Source: Actinomyces viscosus (GTDB taxonomy: Bacteria; Bacteroidota; Bacteroidia; Flavobacteriales_D; Crocinitomicaceae). From it: 5,906 nucleotides of DNA. Under the pieces are notes generated by a model, which worked only from the letters and a program-made list of their open reading frames with translations, had not been told where the DNA came from and did not search any database. The position numbers and the translations under genes were made by a program. Below, in pieces: positions 1-5,697 of the stretch; the stretch's first letter is position 1, and each line of letters starts with the position of its first letter. The stretch lies in NCBI GenBank assembly GCA_943326975.2, contig CALPVI020000129.1, forward strand, positions 1 through 5,906. Reading direction: 5' to 3'.

Positions 1-464
1 GAACCCGTTTGTTGAATAAACTTACAATTATCTATTAAACAATCCGATGTTTCAGTTAATGTTATAAATGCATTTGTTGCAGATGAAGATGATTTAAATG
101 AAATATACTTCACCTTTACATAGGGTATTCGAATGTCAAACACCACTGATGAGTCACCTGTAAGCGTAACCAAATTTGGTTTTAAACTTTTTGCTTGGAT
201 AGTAACTGAATTAACTAAACTAATCCCTGGAATTGAATCAATTACAACATTCTCAGGATAAATACCATTGCTTAAATCAATTTCTACAGGACCGTTGATT
301 CCTTTACTTTTTAAATCTTTTATTGCAGCTTTTATAGAAACATAATCCGCTGAAATACCCCCAACTGTAAATGAACCATTTAATTGTGCAAAAGAATTTA
401 GCGAAAAAAAGCATGTAATTAAAACAAAAACTGATTTAGAGAATAGAAGAATTATTTGTTTCAT
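1..464 (-). CDS. Secreted protein with beta-helix-like N-terminus, partial (C-terminus beyond left edge)
   Basis: An open frame of 154 codons begins at ATG 464-462 and reaches the left edge without a stop, so only the N-terminal part is seen. Residues 1-26 form a signal peptide: K2, a long hydrophobic core, then SFA before Q27, which implies export to the periplasm or beyond. The mature part opens with GSFTVGG (30-36), then an amphipathic segment (SIKAAIKDLKSKGI), then GPVEIDL (58-64) and a GIYPENVVI stretch. This layout resembles the start of secreted Bacteroidota proteins with right-handed parallel beta-helix (pectin-lyase-like) repeats, where a 'time/sequence' strand is followed by 'GPV.fdv..G.Y.e'. 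Residues 85-150 continue as short alternating strands, consistent with stacked coils. No enzyme motif is visible, so substrate and function are unknown; adhesin or surface protein with a C-terminal sorting domain is a guess. It starts 25 bp after the msrA stop and could be read through from it. No in-frame start lies upstream. Confidence 0.72.
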   Translation of the reverse strand, partial: MKQIILLFSKSVFVLITCFFSLNSFAQLNGSFTVGGISADYVSIKAAIKDLKSKGINGPVEIDLSNGIYPENVVIDSIPGISLVNSVTIQAKSLKPNLVTLTGDSSVVFDIRIPYVKVKYISFKSSSSATNAFITLTETSDCLIDNCKFIQQTG

Positions 465-489
465 TGATAATGTGGTTATTGTGTTCCAT

Positions 490-1020
490 TTATTTTAATT
501 TCTGAGCAAATATCTTTTTAAATTTATCCACTTTTGGTCTTACTACAAAATTGCAATAGGAATTATCAGGATTTAATTTAAAATAGTTTTTATGGTACTC
601 CTCAGCAGGATAAAAATTAATTAAAGGACTTATTTCAGTAACAATTGGAGCATTCCAAACCTGTTCTTCTGTTAATCTTTGTTTGTATTTTTTTGATAAT
701 TCGCGTTGGATATCATCATGATAAAAAATTACAGATCGATACTGAGAGCCGACATCGTTACCTTGACGATTCAATTGAGTAGGATCATGAACAAACCAGA
801 ATACTTCCAACAATTCTTCAAAAGAAATAATCTCATCTTCGTAAACAACTCTCGCTACTTCTGCGTGATCTGTATCACCGTTACAAACTGCCTTATAAGT
901 TGGATTAACTACCCCACCACCGGAATAACCAGGTAAGACTGAAATGACACCTACTAACTCATTAAAACACGCTTCTACACACCAAAAACATCCAGCTCCA
1001 AAAGTTGCTTCTTTTATCAT
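490..1020 (-). CDS. msrA: Peptide-methionine (S)-S-oxide reductase MsrA
   Basis: MsrA reduces the S-epimer of methionine sulfoxide, free or in proteins, back to methionine in the cytoplasm, normally with thioredoxin as reductant. The 176-residue protein carries the family signature GCFWCVEACF near the N-terminus, with catalytic Cys11 and the conserved Glu16; then GYSGG (31-35), HAEVARVVYE (52-61), HDPTQLNRQGNDVGSQYRS (78-96) and FYPAEEYHKNYF (136-147). Length is normal for a single-domain MsrA with no fused MsrB. The usual Gly after GCFW is replaced by Cys14; further cysteines are Cys18, Cys46 and Cys156. Cys14 or Cys156 are the candidates for the resolving thiol (inference). I place the start at ATG 1020, giving MIKEATFGAGCFW; the longer frame would use TTG at 1026 and adds only two residues. 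No Shine-Dalgarno sequence is present. A promoter-like pair lies 20-48 bp upstream. The gene is divergent from the MFS transporter gene and followed after 25 bp by the secreted-protein gene. Confidence 0.96.
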   Translation of the reverse strand: MIKEATFGAGCFWCVEACFNELVGVISVLPGYSGGGVVNPTYKAVCNGDTDHAEVARVVYEDEIISFEELLEVFWFVHDPTQLNRQGNDVGSQYRSVIFYHDDIQRELSKKYKQRLTEEQVWNAPIVTEISPLINFYPAEEYHKNYFKLNPDNSYCNFVVRPKVDKFKKIFAQKLK

Positions 1021-1039
1021 AATCAACGGTTTTATGAAC

Positions 1040-1068
1040 TAAATTTAATAATTAAAACGAATATCAAA
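1040..1068 (-). promoter_or_regulatory. Candidate msrA promoter (Bacteroidota type)
   Basis: Read on the minus strand, TTTG (1068-1065) is followed by a 17-base spacer and TAAATTTA (1047-1040). This matches the Bacteroidota sigma-ABfr pattern (TTTG or TTG at -33, TAnnTTTG at -7) with only the last base of the -7 box differing. Transcription would start near 1033, about 12 bases before the msrA ATG at 1020. The call is pattern matching in AT-rich DNA, so chance matches are possible. Confidence 0.45.
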
Positions 1069-1123
1069 TCAATATAAGATGGAATAATTATTTCTTATTC
1101 TACTTCTATTCAACAAAAATCGC

Positions 1124-1153
1124 TTTATTATCAATTCAAAAAATGTAATTTTA
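1124..1153 (+). promoter_or_regulatory. Weak candidate promoter for the MFS transporter gene
   Basis: TAATTTTA at 1146-1153 resembles the Bacteroidota -7 box (TAnnTTTG) except for its last base, and TTTA at 1124-1127 sits 18 bases upstream where TTTG is expected. A start site around 1160 would put the transcript start almost on the ATG at 1161, leaving practically no leader. Either the message is leaderless or the true promoter lies further upstream in the 140-bp gap shared with msrA. Confidence 0.25.
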
Positions 1154-1160
1154 CACTTGT

Positions 1161-2327
1161 ATGTTCAAATACAGTAGAAATTTTTGGGTTATCTGTTGGT
1201 CGATGTTTTTCTTCATGACTAGCTTTAATTTGATTATTCCTGAATTAAATGAATTTATTACGCATCTCGGCGGAGCGGAACAAAAAGGGTTAATTATTTC
1301 ACTTTTCACCATTTCATCTGCAATTTCAAGACCATTTTCAGGTAAATTAGCCGACTCTATAGGTAGAAAAAAGGTCATGTACATTGGTATAGTTGTTCCT
1401 ATATTAGTTAGTTTGCTTTACCCACTTTCATTTTCTGTCTTCTTTTTTCTTTGTTTACGCTTTTTTCATGGATTTAGCGCTGGATTTTTCCCAACTGGTT
1501 CTACTGCTTTAATGACAGATATTTTACCCTCTGAAAAAAGAGGTGTTGGTATGGGTATTTGGGGAACATTTATTTCACTTGGAATTGGAGTTGGACAAGG
1601 TATTGGATCGTTAATCGAAAATCTTGTTGGGATTGATGCATTATTTGTAATAGCAAGTGCAGTAGCAGTTTTATCAAGTGTTCTAATTAGTTTCGTAAAA
1701 GAAAGCTTAGCTCATCCACAAAAATTTGAATTAAAACACCTTCAAATTCCAAAAGGTGATTATTACGAAAAAAATGTTTTACCTGCTGCTTTGGTCATGT
1801 TTCTAACTGCATTTTGTTCTGGAATTATATTCGTAATCTCACCAGATATGTCCAATTTTGTCGGTATTGAAAACAAAGGCGCTTTCTTTATTTGGTATGT
1901 AATCTGTACCATTTTAGTAAGGTTAACTTTTGGTTCATTATCTGATAAAATAGGAAGAAGAAAAACTTTATCAATTGGTGTTATTTTCCTTATTATAAGC
2001 ATGTTACTAATAGGGTATTCAAGTACTTCTTTTAGCTATACTATCGCTTCAATTATCTTCGGAATAGCTACAGGAATATCCAGCCCTACACTTTTTGCTT
2101 GGACAGCTGATTTATCTTCTTTTCACAGAAGGGGAATTGGCGCAGGAACAATGTTTATTGCTTTAGAATTAGGTATTATGTGTGGATCATTTTCAACCAT
2201 GTTGACTTACGATAATTCGATTTCAACAGTACCTTTCAGTTTTGAAATCGGAGCAATATCGGCTGGATTAGCTTTGATTTTCTTGATTTTTCATCAAATA
2301 AAATACCCTAAACAAACAATCGTTTAA
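1161..2327 (+). CDS. Major facilitator superfamily transporter, 12 TM, DHA1-like drug/sugar efflux type
   Basis: An integral inner-membrane transporter of 388 residues, the usual MFS length, with about twelve hydrophobic segments (roughly 8-27, 43-60, 72-91, 92-112, 132-152, 157-178, 205-226, 241-258, 268-287, 292-314, 327-348, 360-379). Motif A occurs twice, once per half, in the loops after TM2 (GKLADSIGRKK, 61-71) and after TM8 (GSLSDKIGRRK, 258-268). An Arg in TM4 (R100, LRFFHGFSAG) matches motif B. The motif C region in TM5 (GIGVGQGIGS, 141-150) has Gln where proton-antiporters usually have Pro. The central cytoplasmic loop (about 180-204) is short. The 12-TM form with motifs A and B points to the DHA1-like efflux branch; substrate cannot be read from the sequence, and uptake or sugar efflux are possible alternatives. 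ATG 1161 is the first start and begins just before TM1. It is divergent from msrA, and its stop overlaps that of the convergent NlpC/P60 gene by 4 bp. Confidence 0.9.
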   Translation: MFKYSRNFWVICWSMFFFMTSFNLIIPELNEFITHLGGAEQKGLIISLFTISSAISRPFSGKLADSIGRKKVMYIGIVVPILVSLLYPLSFSVFFFLCLRFFHGFSAGFFPTGSTALMTDILPSEKRGVGMGIWGTFISLGIGVGQGIGSLIENLVGIDALFVIASAVAVLSSVLISFVKESLAHPQKFELKHLQIPKGDYYEKNVLPAALVMFLTAFCSGIIFVISPDMSNFVGIENKGAFFIWYVICTILVRLTFGSLSDKIGRRKTLSIGVIFLIISMLLIGYSSTSFSYTIASIIFGIATGISSPTLFAWTADLSSFHRRGIGAGTMFIALELGIMCGSFSTMLTYDNSISTVPFSFEIGAISAGLALIFLIFHQIKYPKQTIV

Positions 2328-2890
2328 TTCGTTGCCTCACCAAAATCCAAACGTTTTGCTTTCAAATATCGTGGAATAAAATACCTACTTGTCTTAAAAT
2401 TTTCAATTACAACACCCCTTGAAGTTGATGAATGAATAAACATGATTGATTCAGGTGTAACTTCCACTACCATAGACACATGACCTACCTGGGTTGAATT
2501 AACATTTCTACCTTTGAAGAACATCAAATCACCTGGTCGAATTTCGGATAGCATAACAGATTCTCCAAATTCAGCAAGCCCATAACTTGAATGAGTTAGC
2601 GTCATACCGAAATTTCCCATGATGTAATAAATGAAACCAGAACAATCAAATCCTGATGGAGATGAACCTGCATAATGATAAGGAGTACCTAAGAATGTTT
2701 TTGCAAAAGAAATGATCTCATCGACTTGCTTACTATTTTTTACAGTAACTGTATCGTCAAAGGATATAATACTTTTTAAATCATCTTTATGAATTGAATC
2801 ATTTATTGCAGGAGTTTGAGCTTGACTAAAAAAACCAAACAAACTGAAACAAAAAACAATAAATATTTTATTCAAATTAAATTCTTGCAT
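2324..2890 (-). CDS. Secreted C40 (NlpC/P60) family peptidoglycan peptidase
   Basis: NlpC/P60 cysteine peptidases cut stem peptides of peptidoglycan, typically between D-Glu and the diamino acid, and act in the envelope. This 188-residue protein has a signal peptide (residues 1-24: K8, a hydrophobic core FIVFCFSLFGFF, cleavage likely after SQA), a linker of about 30 residues, then one catalytic domain from about 55 to 178. The triad is visible: Cys83 in SGFDCSGF, His137 in QVGHVSMVVE and His153 in FIHSS. FLGTPYHYAGSSPSGFDCSG and RPGDLMFFKG are hallmark family blocks. Cys14 lies inside the signal hydrophobic core without a lipobox, so it is probably soluble periplasmic and not a lipoprotein. 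No SH3 or LysM binding domain is attached, so this is the minimal form. ATG 2890 is the only start that keeps the signal peptide. It converges with the MFS gene (stops overlap at 2324-2327) and is divergent, with a 50-bp gap, from the MerR-type gene. Confidence 0.93.
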   Translation of the reverse strand: MQEFNLNKIFIVFCFSLFGFFSQAQTPAINDSIHKDDLKSIISFDDTVTVKNSKQVDEIISFAKTFLGTPYHYAGSSPSGFDCSGFIYYIMGNFGMTLTHSSYGLAEFGESVMLSEIRPGDLMFFKGRNVNSTQVGHVSMVVEVTPESIMFIHSSTSRGVVIENFKTSRYFIPRYLKAKRLDFGEATN

Positions 2891-2919
2891 TGCGAAAACA
2901 AAAATAATAACTATTTTCG
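2890..2919 (+). promoter_or_regulatory. Candidate promoter for the MerR-type regulator gene
   Basis: TTG at 2890-2892, a 19-base spacer and TATTTTCG at 2912-2919 match the Bacteroidota pattern TTG-N17-23-TAnnTTTG with one mismatch. Transcription would begin near 2926, about 15 bases before the GTG start at 2941. The TTG overlaps the start codon region of the divergent peptidase gene. An 8-bp palindrome AACATGTT (2927-2934) sits at the predicted start site and could bind a regulator. Confidence 0.4.
2899..2906 (-). promoter_or_regulatory. Candidate -7 box for the NlpC/P60 gene
   Basis: On the minus strand TATTTTTG (2906-2899) matches TAnnTTTG exactly. No TTG is found at the usual distance upstream. 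A start about seven bases further on would fall at about 2892, next to the ATG at 2890, so the message would be nearly leaderless. Poly-A/T tracts make chance matches likely here. Confidence 0.3.
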
Positions 2920-2940
2920 GTTTATAAACATGTTGACGTT

Positions 2941-3303
2941 GTGATAGAAATTCAAGAAAAAGACCTTACAAAGTTGTATTATTCAATCGGAGAAGTAGCT
3001 GAAATGTTTCAGGTAAACACTTCATTAATAAGATTTTGGGAGAAAGAATTTAAGATCATTCAACCTAAAAAAAACAGCAAAGGAAACCGATTATTCACCG
3101 TTAAAGACATCAAAAATTTTAACAAGATTTACCATTTGGTTAAAATTAAAGGCTTTACACTTGAAGGTGCAAAGAATTTTCTGAAATCAAAAGAAGAAAT
3201 CGAATACGACGAATCTAACTCCAAAAACAACACTGCTGACCTAACTGAAGTAATCAGTAAACTGGAATCAATCAAAAAAAAATTATTAGATTTAAAACAA
3301 TAA
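2941..3303 (+). CDS. MerR-family-like DNA-binding transcriptional regulator, short
   Basis: A 120-residue MerR-type protein. The helix-turn-helix and wing cover residues 13-53: YYSIGEVAEMFQVNTSLIRFWE is the recognition region, followed by the basic wing (KKNSKGNRLFT). Residues 54-82 (DIKNFNKIYHLVKIKGFTLEGAKNFL) are the remaining MerR helices, and residues 101-118 are a Leu/Ile-Lys heptad-like helix, probably the dimer coiled coil. There is no effector domain and no cysteine at all, which argues against a thiol or metal sensor such as MerR, CueR or SoxR. The sequence resembles the compact MerR regulators common in Flavobacteriia, whose targets I do not know. Start is GTG 2941: the frame is open upstream to a TAA at 2908 but contains no ATG, and the next Met (22) lies inside the HTH. 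It is divergent from the peptidase gene, so local regulation of that gene is possible. It converges with aroB across a hairpin. Confidence 0.9.
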   Translation: MIEIQEKDLTKLYYSIGEVAEMFQVNTSLIRFWEKEFKIIQPKKNSKGNRLFTVKDIKNFNKIYHLVKIKGFTLEGAKNFLKSKEEIEYDESNSKNNTADLTEVISKLESIKKKLLDLKQ

Positions 3304-3312
3304 AAATTAATT

Positions 3313-3331
3313 AATTAAACAGTGTTTAATT
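3313..3331. terminator. Small bidirectional hairpin between merR-like gene and aroB
   Basis: AATTAAAC (3313-3320) and GTTTAATT (3324-3331) form an 8-bp stem with a 3-base loop (AGT). Read on the plus strand it is followed by TTTAT; on the minus strand it is followed by AATTAATTTTTA. It lies between two converging stops (3303 and 3332), exactly where a shared terminator is expected. The stem has one G-C pair, so it may be weak. Confidence 0.5.
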
Positions 3332-4396
3332 TTATAAATCTTTCAAATAACGAATAGCTTCCTCTAATTCTTTTTTACCATAAGCTTGATCAAATTGACA
3401 CTCCCCTATTTTGATAAGTATGCATCCCTTTATTTCGCCTTCAGAATTTTTCTTATCATTCTTCATCAGTGCGATAATCTCTTCTATTTCATTTTCTAAA
3501 ATTTCAATTTTAGGAAAAACAGATGTCAAAACTCTTTCGATATTCATCCAATCATCTTCATTTAAAACAGTTCTATTGTAAGCAATATAACTTTCTGCTA
3601 ACATACCTAAACCAACTGCATAACCATGAGAAATAGGTTCTTTGTCTAAGAAATATCCCTCCAAAGCATGACCAACTGTATGTCCAAAATTTAATTTTTT
3701 TCGAACGTTTGCCTCTTTTGGATCCTCTGTTACAATTCTATTTTTAATATCTATAGAAGTCTGAATTTTAGAAACTTCCATTAACTCATCTAAGGATTTA
3801 ATTGAAGTCAAAACCTCCCAATAGGTTACATCTGCAATCAAAGCATGTTTCAACATTTCCGCATAACCGTTCATCAATTCGCCAGATGGCAATGTTTCTA
3901 AAAATGACGGATCAATAAACAATGCTTTCGGATTGGTAAATGTACCTAACTGATTTTTGTAAGGACCTAAATCTATTCCTGTTTTCCCTCCAATTGATGC
4001 ATCGACCATTGCTAACAATGTAGTTGGAATATTGATAAAATCAATTCCTCTTTTGAAAACCGATGCTATAAAACCTCCCATATCAGTAACAACACCACCA
4101 CCAAGATTAATAACAACATCTTTTCTTCCAACCTCATATTCTGAAAGCGCTTCAAAAACTTGAAAACAAACTTCCATCACTTTATTCTCCTCACCAGCAG
4201 GTAACAACATTACCTCTGCCTCTTTCAACTCTTCAAAACTTGTAATCAAATACTCCAAACAATTATCATGAGTATTTTCATCCACCATGATAACAATTTT
4301 CGCAGATGCATATTTTTCTTTCAATAAAGCTGAAAAAGAAGACTGAACTATACCTCCTAATTCAATACTATATCCGTTCGCATTTATTTTTTTCAT
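3332..4396 (-). CDS. aroB: 3-dehydroquinate synthase AroB
   Basis: AroB converts DAHP to 3-dehydroquinate, the second step of the shikimate pathway to aromatic amino acids, in the cytoplasm; it uses NAD+ and a divalent metal (Zn2+ or Co2+). The 354 residues match the usual length. NAD site: VDENT (38-42), PAGEENK (66-72), NLGGGVVTDMGGF (97-109) and IPTTLLAMVDASIGGKTG (123-140), with Asp132 and Lys138. Metal ligands by family alignment are Glu180 (GYAEMLKHA), His239 (NFGHTVGHALE) and His257 (SHG). Arg232, Asn236 and His243 fit the known active-site pattern R-x3-N-x2-H-x3-H. All catalytic residues are present. I start at ATG 4396 (MKKINANGYS); a longer frame uses TTG at 4426, but that TTG is part of a -7 promoter box, so it is unlikely to be translated. 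It is divergent from the proline dehydrogenase gene (103 bp) and convergent with the MerR-type gene. Confidence 0.97.
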   Translation of the reverse strand: MKKINANGYSIELGGIVQSSFSALLKEKYASAKIVIMVDENTHDNCLEYLITSFEELKEAEVMLLPAGEENKVMEVCFQVFEALSEYEVGRKDVVINLGGGVVTDMGGFIASVFKRGIDFINIPTTLLAMVDASIGGKTGIDLGPYKNQLGTFTNPKALFIDPSFLETLPSGELMNGYAEMLKHALIADVTYWEVLTSIKSLDELMEVSKIQTSIDIKNRIVTEDPKEANVRKKLNFGHTVGHALEGYFLDKEPISHGYAVGLGMLAESYIAYNRTVLNEDDWMNIERVLTSVFPKIEILENEIEEIIALMKNDKKNSEGEIKGCILIKIGECQFDQAYGKKELEEAIRYLKDL

Positions 4397-4423
4397 CTGA
4401 TGATTAATTTGTTTAATAAATAA

Positions 4424-4431
4424 CAAATGTA
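4424..4431 (-). promoter_or_regulatory. Candidate aroB -7 promoter box
   Basis: TACATTTG (4431-4424, minus strand) is an exact match to TAnnTTTG. Transcription would begin near 4417, about 20 bases before ATG 4396. A clear TTG is missing upstream; TGTG at 4456-4453 with a 21-base spacer is the nearest candidate. The box contains the TTG that the longest open frame would take as a start, which supports the downstream ATG. Confidence 0.45.
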
Positions 4432-4456
4432 AATAAACCCTTTTATATTAAACACA

Positions 4457-4482
4457 TTGTAAGCAAAAAGGAGTTACATTTG
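4457..4482 (+). promoter_or_regulatory. Candidate putA promoter
   Basis: TACATTTG at 4475-4482 is an exact -7 box, with TTG at 4457-4459 upstream. The 15-base spacer is a little shorter than the usual 17-23. Transcription would start near 4489, about 11 bases before ATG 4500. GGAG at 4470-4473 is upstream of this start site, so it would not serve as a ribosome binding site if the promoter call is right. The box and the bases after it (TACATTTGTT) are identical to the aroB box on the other strand. Confidence 0.5.
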
Positions 4483-4499
4483 TTGTATTATTCTGCGCT

Positions 4500-5666
4500 A
4501 TGATAACTTTTGATAATACGGAAATTGCTTTTAAAAGCAAATCGGATAAAGACTTAAAAAAAGCATATTGGCTTTTCAAAATTGTGGGAAACCCAACGAT
4601 GGTTAAAATCGGTAAATCATTGACTAACTTTTCGTTAAAAATAAAATTACCCATCAAAGGAATCATCAAAAACACTATTTTTCATCAATTTTGTGGTGGT
4701 GAAACAATTTCAGACTGTCATGATACAATTGAATTATTAGGACAATTTGGAGTTGGGACAATTTTAGATTATTCGATAGAAGGAAAAACAAGTGAAGAAG
4801 ATTTTGATGCTACAGTAAAAGAAATTGTTTCAACACTTGAAGAGGCTAAAAAAAGTAAACATATCCCTTTTGGAGTTTTTAAAGTTACTGGTATTTCAAG
4901 ATTTGATATTTTAGAAAAAGCGAATCCCAAAGATGTAGTTCTTTCAGTTGCAGAACAAAAAGAACTTGATGCAGTTAAACTTCGTATAGATACAATATGT
5001 AAAGCTGGATTTGAAGCTGGGATTCCTATTTTTATTGATGCAGAAGAAACTTGGATTCAAGATACTATTGATCGTATCACAGTTGAAATGATGAAAAAAT
5101 ACAATCTTGAGAAAGCAATTGTATACAATACGGCTCAAATGTACCGTCACGACCGTTTAGAATTTTTGAAAAAAGAAATCAAAGAAGCACATGAAGGAAA
5201 TTATTTTTATGGAGTAAAATTGGTGCGTGGTGCATACATGGAAAAAGAACGTGCTCGTGCCGCTGAAAAAGGATACCCATCTCCTATCCAACCAACAAAA
5301 GAAGCCTCTGATAGCGATTTTAACAAAGCTTTGGAATTGATTATAGATAACATTGATGTTATTTCTTTGTGTGCTGGAACGCACAATGAGGATAGCTCCA
5401 ACTTCTTAGCTCAATTAATTGATCAGAAAGGGTTAGAAAAAGATGATGCGCGTATTTATTTTGCGCAATTGTTAGGAATGAGCGATCATATCTCATATAA
5501 TTTGGCTTTCAACAAGTATAAAGTCGCTAAATACGTTCCCTACGGACCAATTGAAGAGGTTATGCCCTATCTTTTAAGACGTGCAGATGAAAACACTTCC
5601 GTAGCAGGTCAAACGGGAAGAGAATTGCGCTTGATAACTTCAGAACGAAATAGAAGAAAAAAATAA
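4500..5666 (+). CDS. putA: Stand-alone proline dehydrogenase (ProDH)
   Basis: A flavoenzyme that oxidises L-proline to 1-pyrroline-5-carboxylate, the first step of proline catabolism to glutamate, passing electrons through FAD to the quinone pool; probably membrane-peripheral. The 388 residues hold only the (beta-alpha)8 ProDH barrel. The P5C dehydrogenase half and the DNA-binding half of bifunctional PutA are absent. Motifs in order: FGVFKVTGISR (124-134, Lys128), FIDAEETW (178-185), YNTAQMYRHD (209-218), GVKLVRGAYMEKERARA (238-254, Lys240 and Arg243), CAGTHNEDS (291-299), YFAQLLGMSDHISYNLA (320-336) and YLLRRADENTSVAGQ (357-371), where Arg360-Arg361 and Glu364 match the substrate carboxylate and FAD region. 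ATG 4500 gives the N-terminus ITFDNTEIAFKSKSDKDL typical of flavobacterial homologues. It is divergent from aroB, and a hairpin terminator follows 10 bp after the stop. The partner P5C dehydrogenase is not in the window. The symbol putA is used by convention for stand-alone ProDH; prodh is an alternative. Confidence 0.95.
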   Translation: MITFDNTEIAFKSKSDKDLKKAYWLFKIVGNPTMVKIGKSLTNFSLKIKLPIKGIIKNTIFHQFCGGETISDCHDTIELLGQFGVGTILDYSIEGKTSEEDFDATVKEIVSTLEEAKKSKHIPFGVFKVTGISRFDILEKANPKDVVLSVAEQKELDAVKLRIDTICKAGFEAGIPIFIDAEETWIQDTIDRITVEMMKKYNLEKAIVYNTAQMYRHDRLEFLKKEIKEAHEGNYFYGVKLVRGAYMEKERARAAEKGYPSPIQPTKEASDSDFNKALELIIDNIDVISLCAGTHNEDSSNFLAQLIDQKGLEKDDARIYFAQLLGMSDHISYNLAFNKYKVAKYVPYGPIEEVMPYLLRRADENTSVAGQTGRELRLITSERNRRKK

Positions 5667-5675
5667 TTGATCAAG

Positions 5676-5697
5676 AGGCTGTCTAATTAGACAGCCT
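5676..5697 (+). terminator. Strong hairpin terminator after proline dehydrogenase gene
   Basis: A perfect inverted repeat: AGGCTGTCT (5676-5684), loop AATT, AGACAGCCT (5689-5697), 9 bp with five G-C pairs, beginning 10 bp after the putA stop. The downstream tract TTAATAATTTT is U-rich but interrupted. Position and stem strength fit a rho-independent terminator. Being symmetric it could also stop transcription from the right, but the minus-strand exit (CTTGATCAATTATTTTTTT) has its U-run only about 14 bases on. Confidence 0.82.

Noticed and set aside
439..489. A 17-codon minus-strand frame starting at ATG 489, between msrA and the secreted-protein gene.
   Set aside because: Asn-rich, overlaps the signal peptide of the next gene in another frame; nothing suggests it is translated.
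1021..1026. TTG at 1026 as msrA start.
   Set aside because: It adds only two residues before an ATG that gives the usual MsrA N-terminus; no ribosome site favours it.
1151..1384. Antisense open frames inside the MFS, msrA and putA genes (for example 706-936, 1151-1384, 1763-2002, 4944-5150, 5157-5384, 5207-5401).
   Set aside because: They lie entirely or almost entirely within well-supported genes on the other strand, have low-complexity composition, no recognisable domain and no promoter or start context.
4397..4426. TTG at 4426 as aroB start, adding ten residues.
   Set aside because: The TTG is the end of the -7 box TACATTTG, and the added residues are not part of the AroB fold.
4448..4675. 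Minus-strand open frame across the start of putA and the aroB-putA gap.
   Set aside because: It overlaps the conserved N-terminus of proline dehydrogenase and both divergent promoters; no family resemblance.
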